A DNA stretch of 64,000 bases from Prorocentrum cordatum (Eukaryota > Sar > Dinophyceae > Prorocentrales > Prorocentraceae): NCBI GenBank assembly GCA_963575745.1, contig CAUYUJ010014349.1, positions 422,881 to 486,880 on the forward strand, written 5' to 3'. A program made the translations under genes and the position numbers. Below, piece by piece: positions 46,116 through 58,179 of the stretch. Below the pieces are notes generated by a model. That model was not told the origin of the DNA, made no database searches, and saw nothing but the letters and a program-made list of their open reading frames with translations. Position 1 is the stretch's first letter. Every line of letters begins with the position of its first letter.

Positions 46116-47325
46116 ACGCTCTTTTAGATTGTCGTGGCGCTGGGCCTTTCGAGCAGTCTTGCGCTTGTTTGGGGCCCCAGTTGCCCTGGGAAGGCGATGG
46201 CAAGCTCGTAGGGACCCCCCTCCCAGAATCGGATTTTGGACTCCAGGAGAGGGGGAAAGTGAGATGGGGACAGCCAATCATCTCGCACGCCTTTTCACCC
46301 CTGGCAAGCGGGGGTCCGCGGATTTTCTGCCGTTGCCGTGTCGCTTCGCCCTTCTCGGCTGCATGCGTTCTGTCGATTTTGGTCGAGTTCGGTTTCTTTG
46401 TCGGTTCGGTATGTTTTCGGTTTTGCTGTCGCCGTGAACGGCATGATCTTTCCTCTCGCCCTAGTGCCGACCGGGTTTACACACATCCACCCCCTGGGCC
46501 AACCGATGTCCCAGGGCACCAGGGCGTGGTGGCTCGACGACGAGGATACTGCATGAACATAGATTGGTGGAGTTCCACGCGGAGTTCCACAAATTTAAGT
46601 GTATGCTGTGTTTGCCTGTCGCAGGTTGGTTCGTGTAGTAGTCCCAGTTGTCCTGGCGACCTGTTGATTCGCACAGTGGTCGAGGCCGAGTCGTGTGAAG
46701 TTTTGTGGGCGCCCCCCCCTTTCTCACAAAAATTGGTGTATGTTGTCTCTGTAAGCACCTGGGCACGAGGCGTGGTGGTTTAGGATCTGTGTAGGCATAC
46801 GGACGTCCAGGGATGTCCAGGGCGCCCTTGGGGGGGGGGGGGGGGGGGCGGCGTACAAAACCTGCCGCTTCGATTGCGTACAAACGTTAACTCCGTTCCA
46901 CACGTCTGTCTTTAGTGCGAGCATGCCCGCGCCGTTGCGCGCGTTTGGCTCAATAAATTCGTCAGGATAGGGCGCGCTTGCGTCTTGGAGGAAGTAGGTG
47001 CGCGTACTTCTCCCCCTTAGCGCGTCACGGAAATAGCAATGTCGTATGATTTCGTGAATGGCCCGTCCATCAACAAGATCCTAAAAAAGGGAACCCCTGA
47101 GCTAGGACACCAGAGTAAGGACAATGCTCGGGCGCCAGACACCAACGTAACATCTCGCAGATAATTCGTTACCAACCCAGGGAATGAAGGAATACCAACA
47201 CAATGGCAAGCGTCATGAGTCACGAATCACGTCATGAATCACGCCACGACAGGAGCAATATCTTGACAGCAAGTATCAAAAAATATCAAAGGCGTCACCG
47301 CCGCCCCCTGCCCTTTCGGAAGCGC
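46116..47325. other. Unassigned region
   Basis: Contains a 19-base G run (about 46829-46848 with one C) and GGTTCGGTTTC words near 46380-46415. Both strands carry short open frames; none is convincing. Confidence 0.4.
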
Positions 47326-47329
47326 CTAT

Positions 47330-47635
47330 GTGGCCGAACGTTGAGGCCAGAGCCCTGCCAAGCTATCGGGCCACATGTTCCCCGAATCGATTTGGAAAGC
47401 CTTCGGGGAACACGTGGGGGACTACGGGGAAGAGGAGGAGAGTGAGGAATGGGCGTGTTCGGGGCCTCTTGGGGTCTTTTGTGGGCTTTTTTGGAGGCGT
47501 CTTGGGGCCAGCTGGCCGAAGGTTGGGTCAGATCCTTGCCAATCTGTCGGAACGAGTGTTCCCCGAATTGGTTTTGCAAGCTTTCGGGGAACACGTGGAG
47601 GAGGATGGGGAAGAGGAGGAGAGTGAGGACAAAGG
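47330..47635 (+). repeat. ~185-bp tandem duplication
   Basis: GTTCCCCGAATCGATTTGGA, AGCCTTCGGGGAACACGTGG and GGGGAAGAGGAGGAGAGTGA recur at 47375-47445 and 47559-47630. Both copies start near TTGAGGCCAGAGCC / TTGGGTCAGATCC. Confidence 0.9.
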
Positions 47636-47689
47636 GGAAGGGAGGAAGAGTCCTCTTTCGAGCCTCTTGAGGCACTCTGAGGCTCAATT

Positions 47690-48605
47690 GGGCCATCTTC
47701 TCGGTCTTGGAGGCATTTAAGGACCGTTATGGAGGCCAAATTGGAGTGATCTTGGGCTCTCTTGGTGCCATCTTGGCCATCTCGGACGCATCTTGGAGGC
47801 CATCTTGCGCCATATTGGCCGTCTTGGAGACCATCTTCAGAAGTCTTGGGTACATCTTGGGGCCATCTTCGCCGTCTTGGAGGCCATCTTGGCCGTCTTG
47901 GAGGCATCTTGAAGGTCATCTTGGCCGTCTGGAGACCATTTTGGACCCTTTCGGGCCTTCCTGGAGGACGTCTTGGAGGGCTCTTGGGCTATCTTGGAGG
48001 CCTCTTGCGGGCCTTTGGGGCAGTCTAAGGCAATCTTGCGGCCATCTGGGGCCGTCTTGGGTGCATCTTGGGGCCATCTTCGCTGTCTTGGAGGCCTTCT
48101 TGGCCGTCTTGGAGGCATCATTGGAGGCCATCTTGGCCGTCTTGGAGGACATCTTCGACGTCTTCGGGGCCATTTTGGGCAGTCTTGGGCTCTTCTTGGG
48201 GCCCTCTTGGGTGCCTCTTGGGCTAACATCGGGCCATCTTTAAGGCCTCTTTGGCGCTCTTGGGACGAGCTTGGGGGCCTCTTGGGCCGTCTTGGGCCAT
48301 CTGAGAGCTGATAAGAAGAAAATGCCAACATCCTTCAAACCCCTAAAGACAATCAATGACTTTTCCCTCTTTCGGGCTTTCCTGCTGGAGGATGTCTTGG
48401 AGGCCTCTTGGGGGCCTCTTTGCCAGTCTTAGGCCATCTTGGAGCCATCTTGGGCTGTCTTGGAGGCTTCTTGGACGAACTTGGAGGCATCTTGGACTCT
48501 CTCGGGCCGTCTTGGAAGCCGTCTTGGACCATCTTTGGCGACTTGGAGGCCATCTTGGGTTAACGCGACCATCTTGGAGGCCATCTTGAGCCGTCTTGGA
48601 GAATT
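47690..48605 (+). repeat. CTTGGAGGCCATCTTGGCCGT minisatellite
   Basis: About 60 imperfect copies of a 12-18-bp word (GGCCATCTTGG, GCCGTCTTGGAG). A - strand frame reading Lys/Met/Ala-rich is repeat translation. Confidence 0.93.
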
Positions 48606-48840
48606 ATTTGCGGTCGTTGAGGTGGTTGCGGGGCCTTTCAAAGGCCCCGGCGAGATCGACCGAAGCCCCAGGGGGAGTTCTGTTTGAAAAGAACCAACAC
48701 CAAAATCGAAAGGATCGAGTACGCCGGGCACCCTTGTGGCAAGCCAACAGGGGGCGGCGGATCCTAGTAGTGGCCTTCGGCCCATCCCGCCACTGTGCCT
48801 GGGTTGTGGGTCTGAGGCCTCTTGTATATGTGTTGGGGTG
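48606..48840. other. Unassigned spacer between minisatellite blocks
   Basis: GCGGGGCCTTTCAAAGGCCCCG at 48639-48660 is a short palindrome; otherwise nothing. Confidence 0.4.
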
Positions 48841-48968
48841 TCGTGGGGAGCCTCTCGGGGGCCTCCTCGAGGCGGTTTGGGCGACTCTTGGGGGCCTCTT
48901 GGGGCCTCGTGGGGTATCTTTTGGGCGTCTTGGAGGCCTCTTGGGCGCCTCTTGGGGCCTCTTATAGG
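48840..48968 (+). repeat. GCCTCTTGGG minisatellite
   Basis: Short block of GGGCGCCTCTTGG and GGGCCTCTTG words. Confidence 0.85.
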
Positions 48969-49222
48969 AGATCCTGGCCTCGGGTGCGCGAATGTGGCCT
49001 AGTTTACGGGAGATCGCGGTCTCGGGGGCGCGAGTGTGGCGTGATGTAGGCGGGTTCGTGACGAATGTGCGTTAATTTATAGGGAATCGTGGTCTCGGAG
49101 GCGCGAATGCGGCGTGATTTACAAGAGACTGTAGCTTCGGGAGCGCGAAGGTTGCGTAATTTTCGGGTGTTGAATGTTTCAAGGGATCGTGGCTTCGGGG
49201 ACGCGAATACAGCGTAATTTAG
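48964..49222 (+). repeat. ~42-72-bp tandem, GGGATCGTGGTCTCGGGGGC type
   Basis: Five diverged copies near 48964, 49008, 49081, 49124 and 49180, each with TCGGNGNCGCGAA followed by GCGTGATTTA. Confidence 0.85.
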
Positions 49223-49367
49223 CAGAAAGCAAAACTGTAAGATTGGAAACTGGAAACTGGAACTGGCGCAGGGAGCAACAAACCTAAGCCTCGCAGCCTG
49301 ATGGCCCCGCAAGGGGGCCGGTACATTTCGAACGCGGATTTGATGCGGCTCAGCCAGGACAGGGCCT

Positions 49368-49699
49368 CCTCCTTCTGTTATTCCTCCTCTTCCTCGTCCT
49401 CGTCCTCTTCCTCTTCTTCCTCCTCCGCCCCCTCCTCCTCGCCTTCTTCCTCCTTTTCCTTCCTCCTCCTCCTTGTCGGCCTCCTCCTCTTCCTCCTCCT
49501 CTTTCTCCTCCTTCCTCCTCCTTCTCGTCCTCTTCCTCCTCCTCCCGTTCTTCCTCCTTCCCCTTCCTCCTCCTCGTCGTCCTCTTTTTCACCCTCCTCC
49601 TGCTCCTGTTCCTTCTCTTCCTCGTCCTCCTACTCTCCTCCTCACCCTCTTCTTCTGCTGCTGCTGCTCCTTCTCCTCATCCTCCTCCTCCTCCCCTCC

Positions 49700-49730
<31 letters not shown>

Positions 49731-49765
49731 CTCCTCCTCTTCCTCCTCCTCCCACTTCTTCCCCG
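49368..49765 (+). repeat. (CCT)n / CTTCCTC pyrimidine tract
   Basis: Nearly pure pyrimidine on the + strand for about 400 bp with small GTC and CTGCTG interruptions. Confidence 0.96.
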
Positions 49766-49903
49766 ATCGTCGTCTTCGCCGCCGTCGTCCTCATTCGGAG
49801 GAGTGGGGAGGATACTCAGGAATGCTTGTGATCCTTCGGGGGGCGCGTGTCCATACGTATCCCTTCTGAGCGTTCGGAGAGTTCGCCTGTATTTCATTTG
49901 ATC

Positions 49904-50388
49904 ACGATGATGCTGCAAGTTCTTGCGCAACTCTTCCCTTTCACGCGCTTCCCGTTCATGTCAGGAAAGGCTCCGAAGGCGGGTTTGATGCAGCGCAGCC
50001 AGGACAGGGCGATTGCAGCCCGTTTGTCGCCCCATGGTTTCACCCAGCCACGCTCGGACAGAGTTCGTGTTTCCACCGCCGCGCCCCCCTTCTTGCCCAG
50101 CGCATGAAGTTCGATCCGAAGTCGCGCCGCGCGTTGGGCAAGTCCGGCACGCTGCGGAGGAAGCAGCAGAAGTGGTTGCTCGACGACAAGCACGAGGAGA
50201 TTGCTGTCAAGAAGGGGGGGGCGTTGGTAGAAAAGGGGTCCCGGAGGTTACGTGCGCAGTTCTCGCCCCCCCGGGGCCCTCCCCAGGCCCAGGGCGTCAA
50301 ACACAAACAGCTCAGCGTGGAATTTTGCTTTTCCAAGGAAGTCCCCCAGGGTCCAGAACATTTTTTCGAACCGTTGGACAACTCATAA
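49904..50388 (+). CDS. Candidate coding region, two overlapping frames, unknown product
   Basis: Two + frames with coding-like codon use abut at an ATGA: one ends at TGA 50105-50107 (contains GKAPKAGLMQRSQDRAIAAR), the next starts with ATG at 50104 (begins MKFDPKSRRALGKSG, then RRKQQKWLLDDKHEEIAVKK; nearly all third positions G/C to about 50220) and ends in TAA at 50388. TTCTTGCCCAG before the second ATG is a good acceptor, so this may be an exon boundary rather than an overlap. A similar segment, DLMRLSQDRASS, is encoded at about 49335-49370, so part of it is duplicated. The - strand is open across 49894-50193 too, so strand is not certain. The frame after 50220 is less coding-like and runs into the inverted-repeat element. 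Confidence 0.3.
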
Positions 50389-50540
50389 ACATAAGCTTTC
50401 GGCGAATCGCGCGGATTTCTTGGATCTGCGCTTGGAGTCCCCTGGCAGCGCCTCTGGCGCCGCCCCTGGCGCGTTCCGCGCGCCAGGGAGGGAGGTCCAT
50501 CGCGGATCTAAGAAATCCGTACGGAGTTCCGAAAGTTGAT
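50383..50540. mobile_element. Terminal-inverted-repeat element (MITE/introner-like), second copy
   Basis: The left arm (CATAAACATAAGCTTTCGG, then CGCGGATTTCTTGGATCTGC) pairs with the right arm (GCGGATCTAAGAAATCCG, then GGAGTTCCGAAAGTT) around a loop containing its own GGCGC/GCGCC palindromes. The CGCGGATTTCTTGGATC core is shared with 63661-63676 and, diverged, with 44938-45110. Confidence 0.7.
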
Positions 50541-50870
50541 TTTTTGGCAGTTGTTCGGCCTTCCTATTCTACCATGAGTCCGTTTTCTCCTTCACGCTAA
50601 AGGAGGGGACGAAGGAGAGGAAAAAGGAGTAGGGATACTCTGAGTGAGGCTTTGCTGCGTTCGGACCTGCTGTCTGTACTGAGTCTCAATCGTGGAGCTG
50701 TTCGTTCAGTGAATTTGAGTGGCCCAATGCTGCCAGTAGAAAGAGCTGCTGCCGCTCCTACTCCTGCCCTCTCGCGCGCTTCAGCGAGAGTCCCTCGTCC
50801 TGCCCGAGGGGTCTCGACCAGACTTGATTCGAGCTCCACTGCCTCCAGGGTGCTGCTGCGTCCAGGGCCA
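50541..50870. other. Unassigned spacer
   Basis: Open on both strands (+ 50652-51083, - 50597-51052) without a clear coding bias on either. Confidence 0.35.
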
Positions 50871-50872
50871 CA

Positions 50873-51160
50873 TTGGCGCCCCCAGACACCTGGCATCGTC
50901 TTCTTCTCAACGTGGTTCCACAGATGCTTGGACCCACTCCCCTGGAACGGCTCCTCCCCCCTGAGTGGTCTTTTGCTTGTCTGGTTTCTCATCCCCAGCA
51001 GTTTTCGAAGGTCAAGGGGCCCAGGGGCCCAGCAAGGACTCCCGGATGCCAAACACAGCCAAATTCGTGCGATCGCGACGTGAGGATCTCAGGGGAAGGG
51101 GATGCGCCAGCCTCACCGGGAGGCCGACCCAGACCCAGCGGGCGCCGGACGGCCACCCCT
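50873..51160 (+). pseudogene. Possible tyrosine recombinase-like relic, middle part
   Basis: One frame reads PTPLERLLPPEWSF, then HPQQFSKVKG. This recalls the segment in front of the catalytic-lysine hairpin of tyrosine recombinases and the similar piece in the relic at 44212-44256. No Arg or Tyr active-site box was found, and the assignment rests on a short resemblance. Confidence 0.2.
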
Positions 51161-51638
51161 GCCGCAGAGTCTGCGCGGCCACCCATGCCCGTGGCCGGTG
51201 TCAGCTGTGACCAGGGGGTGCGCCGCATCGAACTGATACATGGACGGATCTGAACGACGCGGGTGCGGGCAAGATTCCCACCCGCGCCGGGCATTCCACA
51301 AGGAATGACATATGACCTGGGCACTTGTTGTGGGTGCTCATCTCCGTGAGCTCTGGCGGGCCCGAGTTATGGACTTGTTTGCATCGGTTCGGCGAGACTG
51401 AGGGCTGGGCACAGAGCGGTCAGAGTCAGATCAGGCTGCCAGGGGGGAGGGAGGGATGAGGTGGGAAAAGGGAAGTGGATGGTATGGGAAGGCGGAGACG
51501 ATCGCGATCATGATAGCAACTACGATTAGGGACGCCTAGCTGCCGCCGAAGAAGATGGCAACAAGCACCGATTGCGGAAGCTTGGACATTGATCAGACGA
51601 CGGCGTGGAATGAGAAACCATGGTGATTGTGATGATGG

Positions 51639-51689
<51 letters not shown>

Positions 51690-53110
51690 GCATCTCAGGC
51701 ATGACGGCGACGATGGTTGGGACGATCGCGACAAGTTGCCAGGGTGCTATTACCACCACATCCATGTGGAGGGCAGTTATACCTGCAGTGTTCTGGGGCT
51801 CAGTATGCAGCCAGCTTGGGAACAGAGAGTGCAAGTGTGCGCACAACATAATTATTGAACAACGTATCGGCGATATTGAAGTGAATGGCCAGCGTTCTCG
51901 GAGAACAGTGCTTGCATCTACATTGCGTGCCGTTCGCCTCCAGTGGAACATTGTATGTTCAGGTAACGGTTCGTCTTTTTTCTGTGCGGGGTCGGCCACC
52001 AAAAGTGACACAGTGTACATGGAGTTTGCAGGTTGCAGTTGCTTGGTTTCCAATGCATGGATCATTTGCATATTTTTGTATCTCGGAACATGCCACATCG
52101 AATATGCGCCTCGCATTGTTAGTTGCATTTGGGTATTGTGCAGACGAGCTGATGCGGCAATATTGGCATCCGAAAGACCGCCCGCAGAAGCAAACGTTCC
52201 GCAGTAGCGTCGGAGAGGCGTTTGCGAACCAGAAGGATCTCGCCCGCCCCCTCGTTATTCTGAGGGGCAGCGTGTCAGGCAATGTGGTGACAGATGTAGG
52301 AGTGAGGAGGTGGGGAGGGAGCGCGCGGAGGATGTGATTCGTAGCGGCCACGGCCAAGATGAGGAAAGTGAGGGGAGGGGGAGGATGGTTGATCTTGCTG
52401 TAATGCTTTCTGTCGCACTGACCCGGAATGAGATTTCAACTGGTACTGCGGGTTTGAGAGTGGATAGTTTTCTCGATGTTCGTTACTTATGATCATTCGC
52501 TTGGGGCACATGCAAAGAACTTGAGACGTTGAGGCTGTTTCGGTGATTCCTGCTGTTCCCTGTTATGTTGAAAGGAGTTCGCAGCGCAATATTGGTAAGA
52601 TCGCGAGGGCCCAATTGGATACCCAGGCCCCGCCAGCTATAGTGCATCGTGCTCGGTGATTCCTCTGTGGCACCTGGCCTGCATAACATATTTTGGCCCG
52701 AACGTGTCGTCTGAAGGCTGCCCAGGCTGCTCCTCCCCTACTCCTTGCAAATCGCCTACAAGGAGACGCATCTATTGGTTGGTCAACGTCCCGGCTGCCT
52801 CGCGCGTGCACGACACGCTGTCTTTCTTCACATGGTGCCGTGGTTGGGGAATGATGCCACACATGTTACCATGTTTTGCCCATGAGCCTATCTGCTCTCA
52901 GTTGGTCTTGCCTCCCCGCTGGTTTCGCCTGGCCGACGTGTTTTAGGATGGAGCTCTTGCTAAGTGAATTTCGCACTTCGTCGTGTTACTTCCTCGGTAC
53001 GAATCCAGCCTGGTCCGGCCCAATCTGGTTTGAAGATGTTTTTCCCCATATCCTCAGATGGGGTTATTGTTATTACTTGGACGCCTCCTACTCCCTCTTC
53101 TCCTCCCCTC
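51161..53110. other. Unassigned region with one (GAT)n tract
   Basis: (GAT)n at about 51632-51690. The rest (to 53110) is non-repetitive, lower in GC than neighbours, with short frames on both strands and no recognisable domain. Confidence 0.45.
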
Positions 53111-53114
53111 CTCT

Positions 53115-53440
53115 CGGACTTACTCATACTCAGACTTACGCATACCCAGACTTACTCATACACAGACTTCCTCACACTCAGACGTACTCATACACACTCA
53201 TACTCAGACCTACTCCTACTCAGACTTACTCATACCCAGACGTACACATACACAGACTTACTCATGCACATGTTTACTTATACCCATACTTACTCATACC
53301 CAGACGTACTCATACACAGTCTCACTCATACACATACTTACTCATACTCAGACTTTCTCATACCCAGACGTACTCATACACAGACTTACTCATAATCAGA
53401 CCTACACATACTCAGACCTTTTCATAGTCTGAGTTACTCA
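53115..53440 (+). repeat. ~16-bp minisatellite ACTCATACNCAGACTT
   Basis: About 20 copies of TTACTCATACCCAGAC and variants. Confidence 0.95.
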
Positions 53441-53459
53441 ACACACGGCAGATTTTTAG

Positions 53460-54410
53460 GATGTCTCAGGCGGGGCGCTGGCTTCAGCACCCCTAAGGGG
53501 AGCCGCCAGGGGGTAGATCACGGGCCCGATCGCGGCCAGTTTGTGGGGATGTCTCAGGCGGTGTGCCTGTTTCGGTGCCCAACATCGTCTGCGTCTACAG
53601 CAGATTTAAATGATGTCGTCGTCGGGGCGCTAGTTTCAGCACTCCTAAGGGGAGCCGCCAGGTGGTATATCACGGACCCGATCGCGGCCAGTTTGTGGGG
53701 ATGTCTCAGGCGGTTTGCTTTTTTCGGTGCCCAACATCGTTTGCGTTTACAGCAGATTTGAAGATGTCTTCGTCGGGGCGGTGGTTTCAGCACTCCTAAA
53801 GGGGAGCCGCTAGGGGGTATATCACGGGCCCGTTCGCGGCAAGTTTGTGGGGATGCCTGTTTCGGTGCCCAACATCGTTTGCGATTACAGCAGATTTGGA
53901 GGATGTCTCCGTCGGGGCGTTGGTTTCAGCACTCGTAAAGCGATCCGCCAGGGGGTATATCACGGGCCCGTTCGCGGCCAGTTTGTGGTGATGTCTCAGG
54001 CTGTTTGCTTGTTTCGGTGCCCAACATCGTCTGCGTTTACAGCAGATTTGAAGGACGTCACAGTCGGGGCGCTGGTTTCAGCACTCCCCAGGGGAGCCGC
54101 CAGGGGGTAGATCACGGGCCCGTTCGCGGCCAGTTTGTGGGGATGTCTTAGGCGGTTTGCCTGTTTCGGTGCCCAACATCGTCTGCGTCTACAGCAGATT
54201 TGAAGATGTCTTCGTCGGGGCGCTGGCTTCGGCACTCCTGAGGGGAGCCGCCACGGGGTATATCACGGGCCCGTTCTCGGCCAGTTCGTGGTGATGTTCA
54301 AGCGGTTTGCTTGTTTCGGTGCCCAACATCGTCTGCGACTACAGCAGATTTGGAGGATGTCTCAGGCGCGGCTCTGGTTTCAGCAGTCCCAAGTCGGGAC
54401 CCGCAAATTG
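53460..54410 (+). repeat. ~150-bp tandem repeat, six copies
   Basis: TTTCGGTGCCCAACATCGTC, TACAGCAGATTT, GTCGGGGCG, TTTCAGCACTCCTAAGGGGA and ATCACGGGCCCG recur with the first motif near 53568, 53723, 53860, 54008, 54162 and 54314. Confidence 0.95.
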
Positions 54411-54685
54411 CTGTTCCCTTGGGTCGTGCTCTGGCACGATGGGGCTGTCGCCCACATGGGCGCGCTCGTATAGTCAGACACTCATGTACAGACGCTCACG
54501 ACGGCATAATTTCAACATGATATGCACATATGGGGAGCTCCACACAGTGAGTAATTTCGTTCCGTTGTTTGGCTAAGACAGGTTTCGTATATCCTCAAAG
54601 CCTTATCGTAGTTTCTTGTCCGGGCCCCCGACGTAGCGTTTTTCCCTGAACACCGAAAATTGTAAAAAAGGTTCCAGAAGGTGTT
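54411..54685. other. Unassigned spacer
   Basis: Nothing recognised. Confidence 0.4.
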
Positions 54686-54689
54686 TCGA

Positions 54690-55255
54690 GTTTCGGGGAT
54701 GTGCAGCAATGTGTTGCTCGCGTGCGTTGCAGTGCCCACGTGCCGTGTCGCGCATGGTGTTTGGAGCGCAACAGGGTTGCAGCCTCATGCCGTGCCGTGC
54801 TCACGTGCTGTGCCACGTGCTGTATCGCTCATGTCGCGGGCCGCGTGCTGTGCCATGCCGCGTTCCGTACCAACCCCGCGTGGCGTGCCTTGCGGCGCAG
54901 GGTTTCTGGAATGCGGTGGAAGTTGTCGCCTGCGTGCCGTGCAGGCGTACCGTAAAGCACGTGCCGTGCAGCGCCAGTTTCTGCATTGCGAGAGCTCGAG
55001 CTCCCTGAACTTGCGTTCCGTTCCAGTTGTGGTTTGCCAAATCTGTGCTTTGGAATGCCAGATCGTGTTGCCATTGCGCCTTGCCGGGCCTTGCCGTGCC
55101 CGCGTTCTGTGCCGCGCCTTGCTTGGATTTGGGTGTGCGAAAAGTTGCAGTGGAGTGCCGTGTCCGCGTGCCGTGTTGTGCTGCGTTTATACTCCTGAAT
55201 GCAATGCTGGCCAGCTTGGGCCAAAGCCAGTGGGTTTCTAGAAATAAATGTTGTG
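54690..55255 (+). repeat. GTGCCGTGC-type degenerate minisatellite
   Basis: CGTGCCGTGC, CGCGTGCTGTGC and GTTCCGT words at irregular spacing; same vocabulary at 62230-63175. Confidence 0.85.
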
Positions 55256-55289
55256 CGCCCTTTGTGGAGCAAAACACATGTATGTTGTG

Positions 55290-55960
55290 CAATGTAGTTC
55301 GAATAATTCGGGGTTGACGACTCCACTGCCCGCGCAAGCATCCAACCCACCCACCGACAATTGGTTTTGCAAAACCCAGGCGGCGGCGACTGCGATGAGT
55401 GTTTGATATTGGCTGCATTTTTGCGGGCGTGCTCGAGCGCGCATGCTCGCGCGCACAGCGCTAGTTCGTTTGGCGCGATTGGCGCGGCCGCGGTGGCGGT
55501 GGCCGCCGAGAATTTCCCACCAGGCATGTCGGCGCGAGTCGGTAGCTTGGGCGGGCGCGGCACCGTGGCGCCGGGCAGCGGTGACAGTTGCAATTCTCGT
55601 CGCGGCGGCGACGATGACGACGGCAAGGCCATTGACGGCGCCGACGCGAATGACGGCAAGGCCAACGACGGCGCCAATACCGCCGATGGCGGTAACGGCT
55701 TATTCGCGTTGGCACCGAAGGTTTGGGAAGGAGATCGACGCGCGCGCGGTGGATGCGCGCGAGTGGTTCGCATGGTGTTATTCGACAAGGACCGGGCCCC
55801 CCCCCCCACACACACACACACACCAGTACGTGCGCAAGGGCGCTCGAAATGCTGCGTCATGCGGCGCGACTGGCCCGTTGCGTCGATCCGGGTGTCTTCA
55901 GAATTCGCCTGCAGAATTCGAATGCACGCGCGTTTTCCCCCGGCGCGCTTAGTGGGATGA
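55290..55960 (+). repeat. Dispersed repeat family, copy C
   Basis: Block order as at 7780 and 8640: ACTCCACTGCCCGCGCAAGC, TTGGTTTTGCAAAACCC, GGCGACTGCGATGAG, GCGCGGCCGCGGTGGCGGTG, CGCGAGTCGGTAGCTTGGGC, GACGATGACGACGG, GACGCGCGCGCGGTGGATGC, C-run with (CA)n at 55797-55823, and AAGGGCGCTCGAAATGCTGC. Confidence 0.75.
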
Positions 55961-56215
55961 TGGTTTCCTTCTCTGCCGTGTCGCGCCAGCGCCTCCTGCC
56001 ACTCGCACCTCCCTCTTCCCCTCCTTCCTTTCCTCTCCTCCTCTTCCTCGCCTCGCCCGCGCTCAGCGCATGCGCGGCGTGCGTGGGGCGCGCGTTCTAC
56101 ATGCAGCCGCGCGCATGCAGACGCGCAAAACACACGCGCGCTCAACATTCGCTGGGCGTCGTAGGCGCGGCAGGCGCACTGCGCCACGCACCATAGACGC
56201 ATGCGCGCGGACGCC
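55961..56215. other. Spacer
   Basis: CCTCC-rich near 56005-56050, then GCGCGC words; no gene. Confidence 0.4.
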
Positions 56216-56219
56216 CAGG

Positions 56220-57130
56220 GCATCGCAGCCGCGGTAACATTCTCGACGCCGCAGTGGGTGCCCTGGGAGGAGGGGGCGCCGTGCGCGGCAGGCTCGCAGG
56301 GCGCGGCAGGCGCGGCGCGTCCTCGACGCCACAAGTGGCGCTCCCGGGGGTGGGGGCGCTATGCGTTGCAGGCTCGCAGGGCGCGGCAGGCGCGGCACTT
56401 CCTCGTCGCCGCAGGCGGTGCGCTGAGGGTGGGGGCGCCATGCGCTGCAGGCTCGCGGGGCTTGGCAGGCGCGGCGTTTCCTCGACGCGGCAGGGGGTGC
56501 GCCGGCAGCAGGCCCGCAGGGCGTGGCAGGCGCGGCTCGTGCTCGACGCCGCCGGGGGTGCGCTGGCGGGGGTGGTGGTGGGGGGGGGGCGTTATGCGCT
56601 GCAGGCGCGGCATCCCCTCGGCGCGATGATTTGCGGACTGGCAGGTCGTGGCAGACGCGGCATTTCTTCGACGCCACAGGGGGCGCGTTGGGGGTGGGGG
56701 CGCCATGCGTTGCAGGCCCGCATGCCGTGGCTGGCGCTTCGGAGGGCCCATGTGTAATGGGCGCTCGGACTGGGGCGTCGCGCGCTTCGCAGGGCGCGGT
56801 GGCAGGCGCGGCATTTCCACAGCGCGCAGGCGGCGCGCTGGGGGCGGGGGCGCTATGCGCTGCAGGCTCGCAGGGCGTGGCAGGCGCGGCGCTTGCTCGA
56901 CGCCGCAGGGGGTGCGCCGGGGGCGGGGGCGTGATGCGTTGCGGGCTCGCAGGGCGCGGCAGGCGCGGCATGTCCTCGACGCCGCAGGGGTCGCGCCCGG
57001 TGCGGGGGCGCTATGCGCTGCGGGCTCGCAGGGCGCGGCAGACGCGGCATTCCCTCGGCGCGCAGGTTGTTCACTGGGGGTGGGGGCGCCATGCGTTGCA
57101 GGGTCTCAGAGGGCGCGAATTGTGTGATTG
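56220..57130 (+). repeat. ~75-bp tandem repeat, about 12 copies
   Basis: CTCGCAGGGCGCGGCAGGCG, CGGCATTTCCTCGACGCCGC and GGGGGTGGGGGCGCCATGCG recur every 65-85 bp. Long frames in every frame on both strands are artefacts. Confidence 0.95.
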
Positions 57131-57640
57131 AGGCAATTCTCTTCGTTTTCTGTCGAAGCGCCCAGTCGCGCAGCGCGGCAGGCGCGGCACTTTCCAATTT
57201 CATTCCGCAGCCCCAGGAGCTCTCGACTTTTCCTGGGAGCCCAGCTCGTGCTCCGAAGTCGCGGCTGGCGCGGCACCTCCGTGGCCCTTGGAGGGTTCGC
57301 GCGGGGCGGGGGGGTGCGCGGGCGGGAACTCATGTCTTCTTTTAGAACCTCACACCTCTTGGCGCAAGCCGGCCCGGCGCGCCTGCGCTCTCACGCAGGC
57401 GCGCCTGTAGAGTTATTTCAGGGCGGCAGCCGCCCTGCCCGCTCGCGGCAGCCATGCCCCCAAAATCGCTGTGGATGCGTTCCGTGTCCTGCGTGGTCGA
57501 AGTGCCTGTTGCCGCCCTGGAAACAGGCCCTCGTTGACCTCCTCTCCTCTCAACCGGCGTCGCCGACGGTATCGGCGGGGCAGCGGCCGCCAGCGTCATT
57601 CTCACATGTACATAGTATATGTACGCAGGGTTTCTCGGTG
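57131..57640. other. Unassigned spacer with hairpins
   Basis: Contains the strong hairpin at 57376-57405 and GGGCGGCAGCCGCCC at 57421-57435. No gene supported. Confidence 0.4.
57376..57405. repeat. 12-bp-arm perfect hairpin
   Basis: GGCGCGCCTGCG, loop CTCTCA, CGCAGGCGCGCC. Confidence 0.95.
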
Positions 57641-57960
57641 CCCTCTTTGTTTTTTTGCTGTGCAAGACTCTCGCGATAGCACGCGCGCGAGGGCGCTCGA
57701 ACGACGTCGGCACGCGCGCCAGAGAGGCGCGTTCGGCAGCATTTGAACGAGCAGCTGCACCAGCGCTGGTTCCCGAAAGACTTTGCAAGAGCGCAACCGC
57801 GCGCAACGTTGAAGCTCCCGTTTATCAACCGCATGTTCGCCGTATGTTTTCGGTTCATTCGATTTTGAAATCTTTTTGAATGTTTAGGTTATTGAGAGAT
57901 TCCGGCACGCGCGCGCGATGGCGCGCGCGCGTTCCGTCCCGCGTGTTCCAAGAGGTTGCC
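57640..57960 (+). repeat. Partial dispersed-repeat copies with CG palindromes
   Basis: ACTCTCGCGATAGCACGCGC and AGGGCGCTCGAACGACGTCG match 10921-10965 (TTCTCGCGATGGCACGCGCG; GGCGTTCGAACGATTCCGAC). A second palindrome, GCACGCGCGCGCGATGGCGC, follows at 57904. Confidence 0.6.
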
Positions 57961-58179
57961 CGACAATTGTTAGTTTGCAACGTGCGAACGCGCGCTGGCA
58001 CTGTTTCCGCGAGGATGAGGGGGGCGGGGCGGGGTGGGGGGGGCGACGAGGGGCGGACTGGGATGATATGAGTCCATGTTAGGGGTTAGTGACGGGGCAG
58101 ACTTGCATACCAAATGCAATGCGAATGGGCGGGCCGCGAGTGCAGGCCGGGAAGAAGGTGGGCCCCAATGCCCTTGCTG

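Noticed and set aside
47690-48605. GGCCATCTTGG as clustered YY1-like binding sites
   Set aside because: The word is simply the minisatellite unit, and such a factor is not established in this kind of organism.
56063-57131. Long frames on both strands (up to 302 codons) in the ~75-bp repeat
   Set aside because: Extreme GC removes stops; all frames are open and periodic with the repeat.
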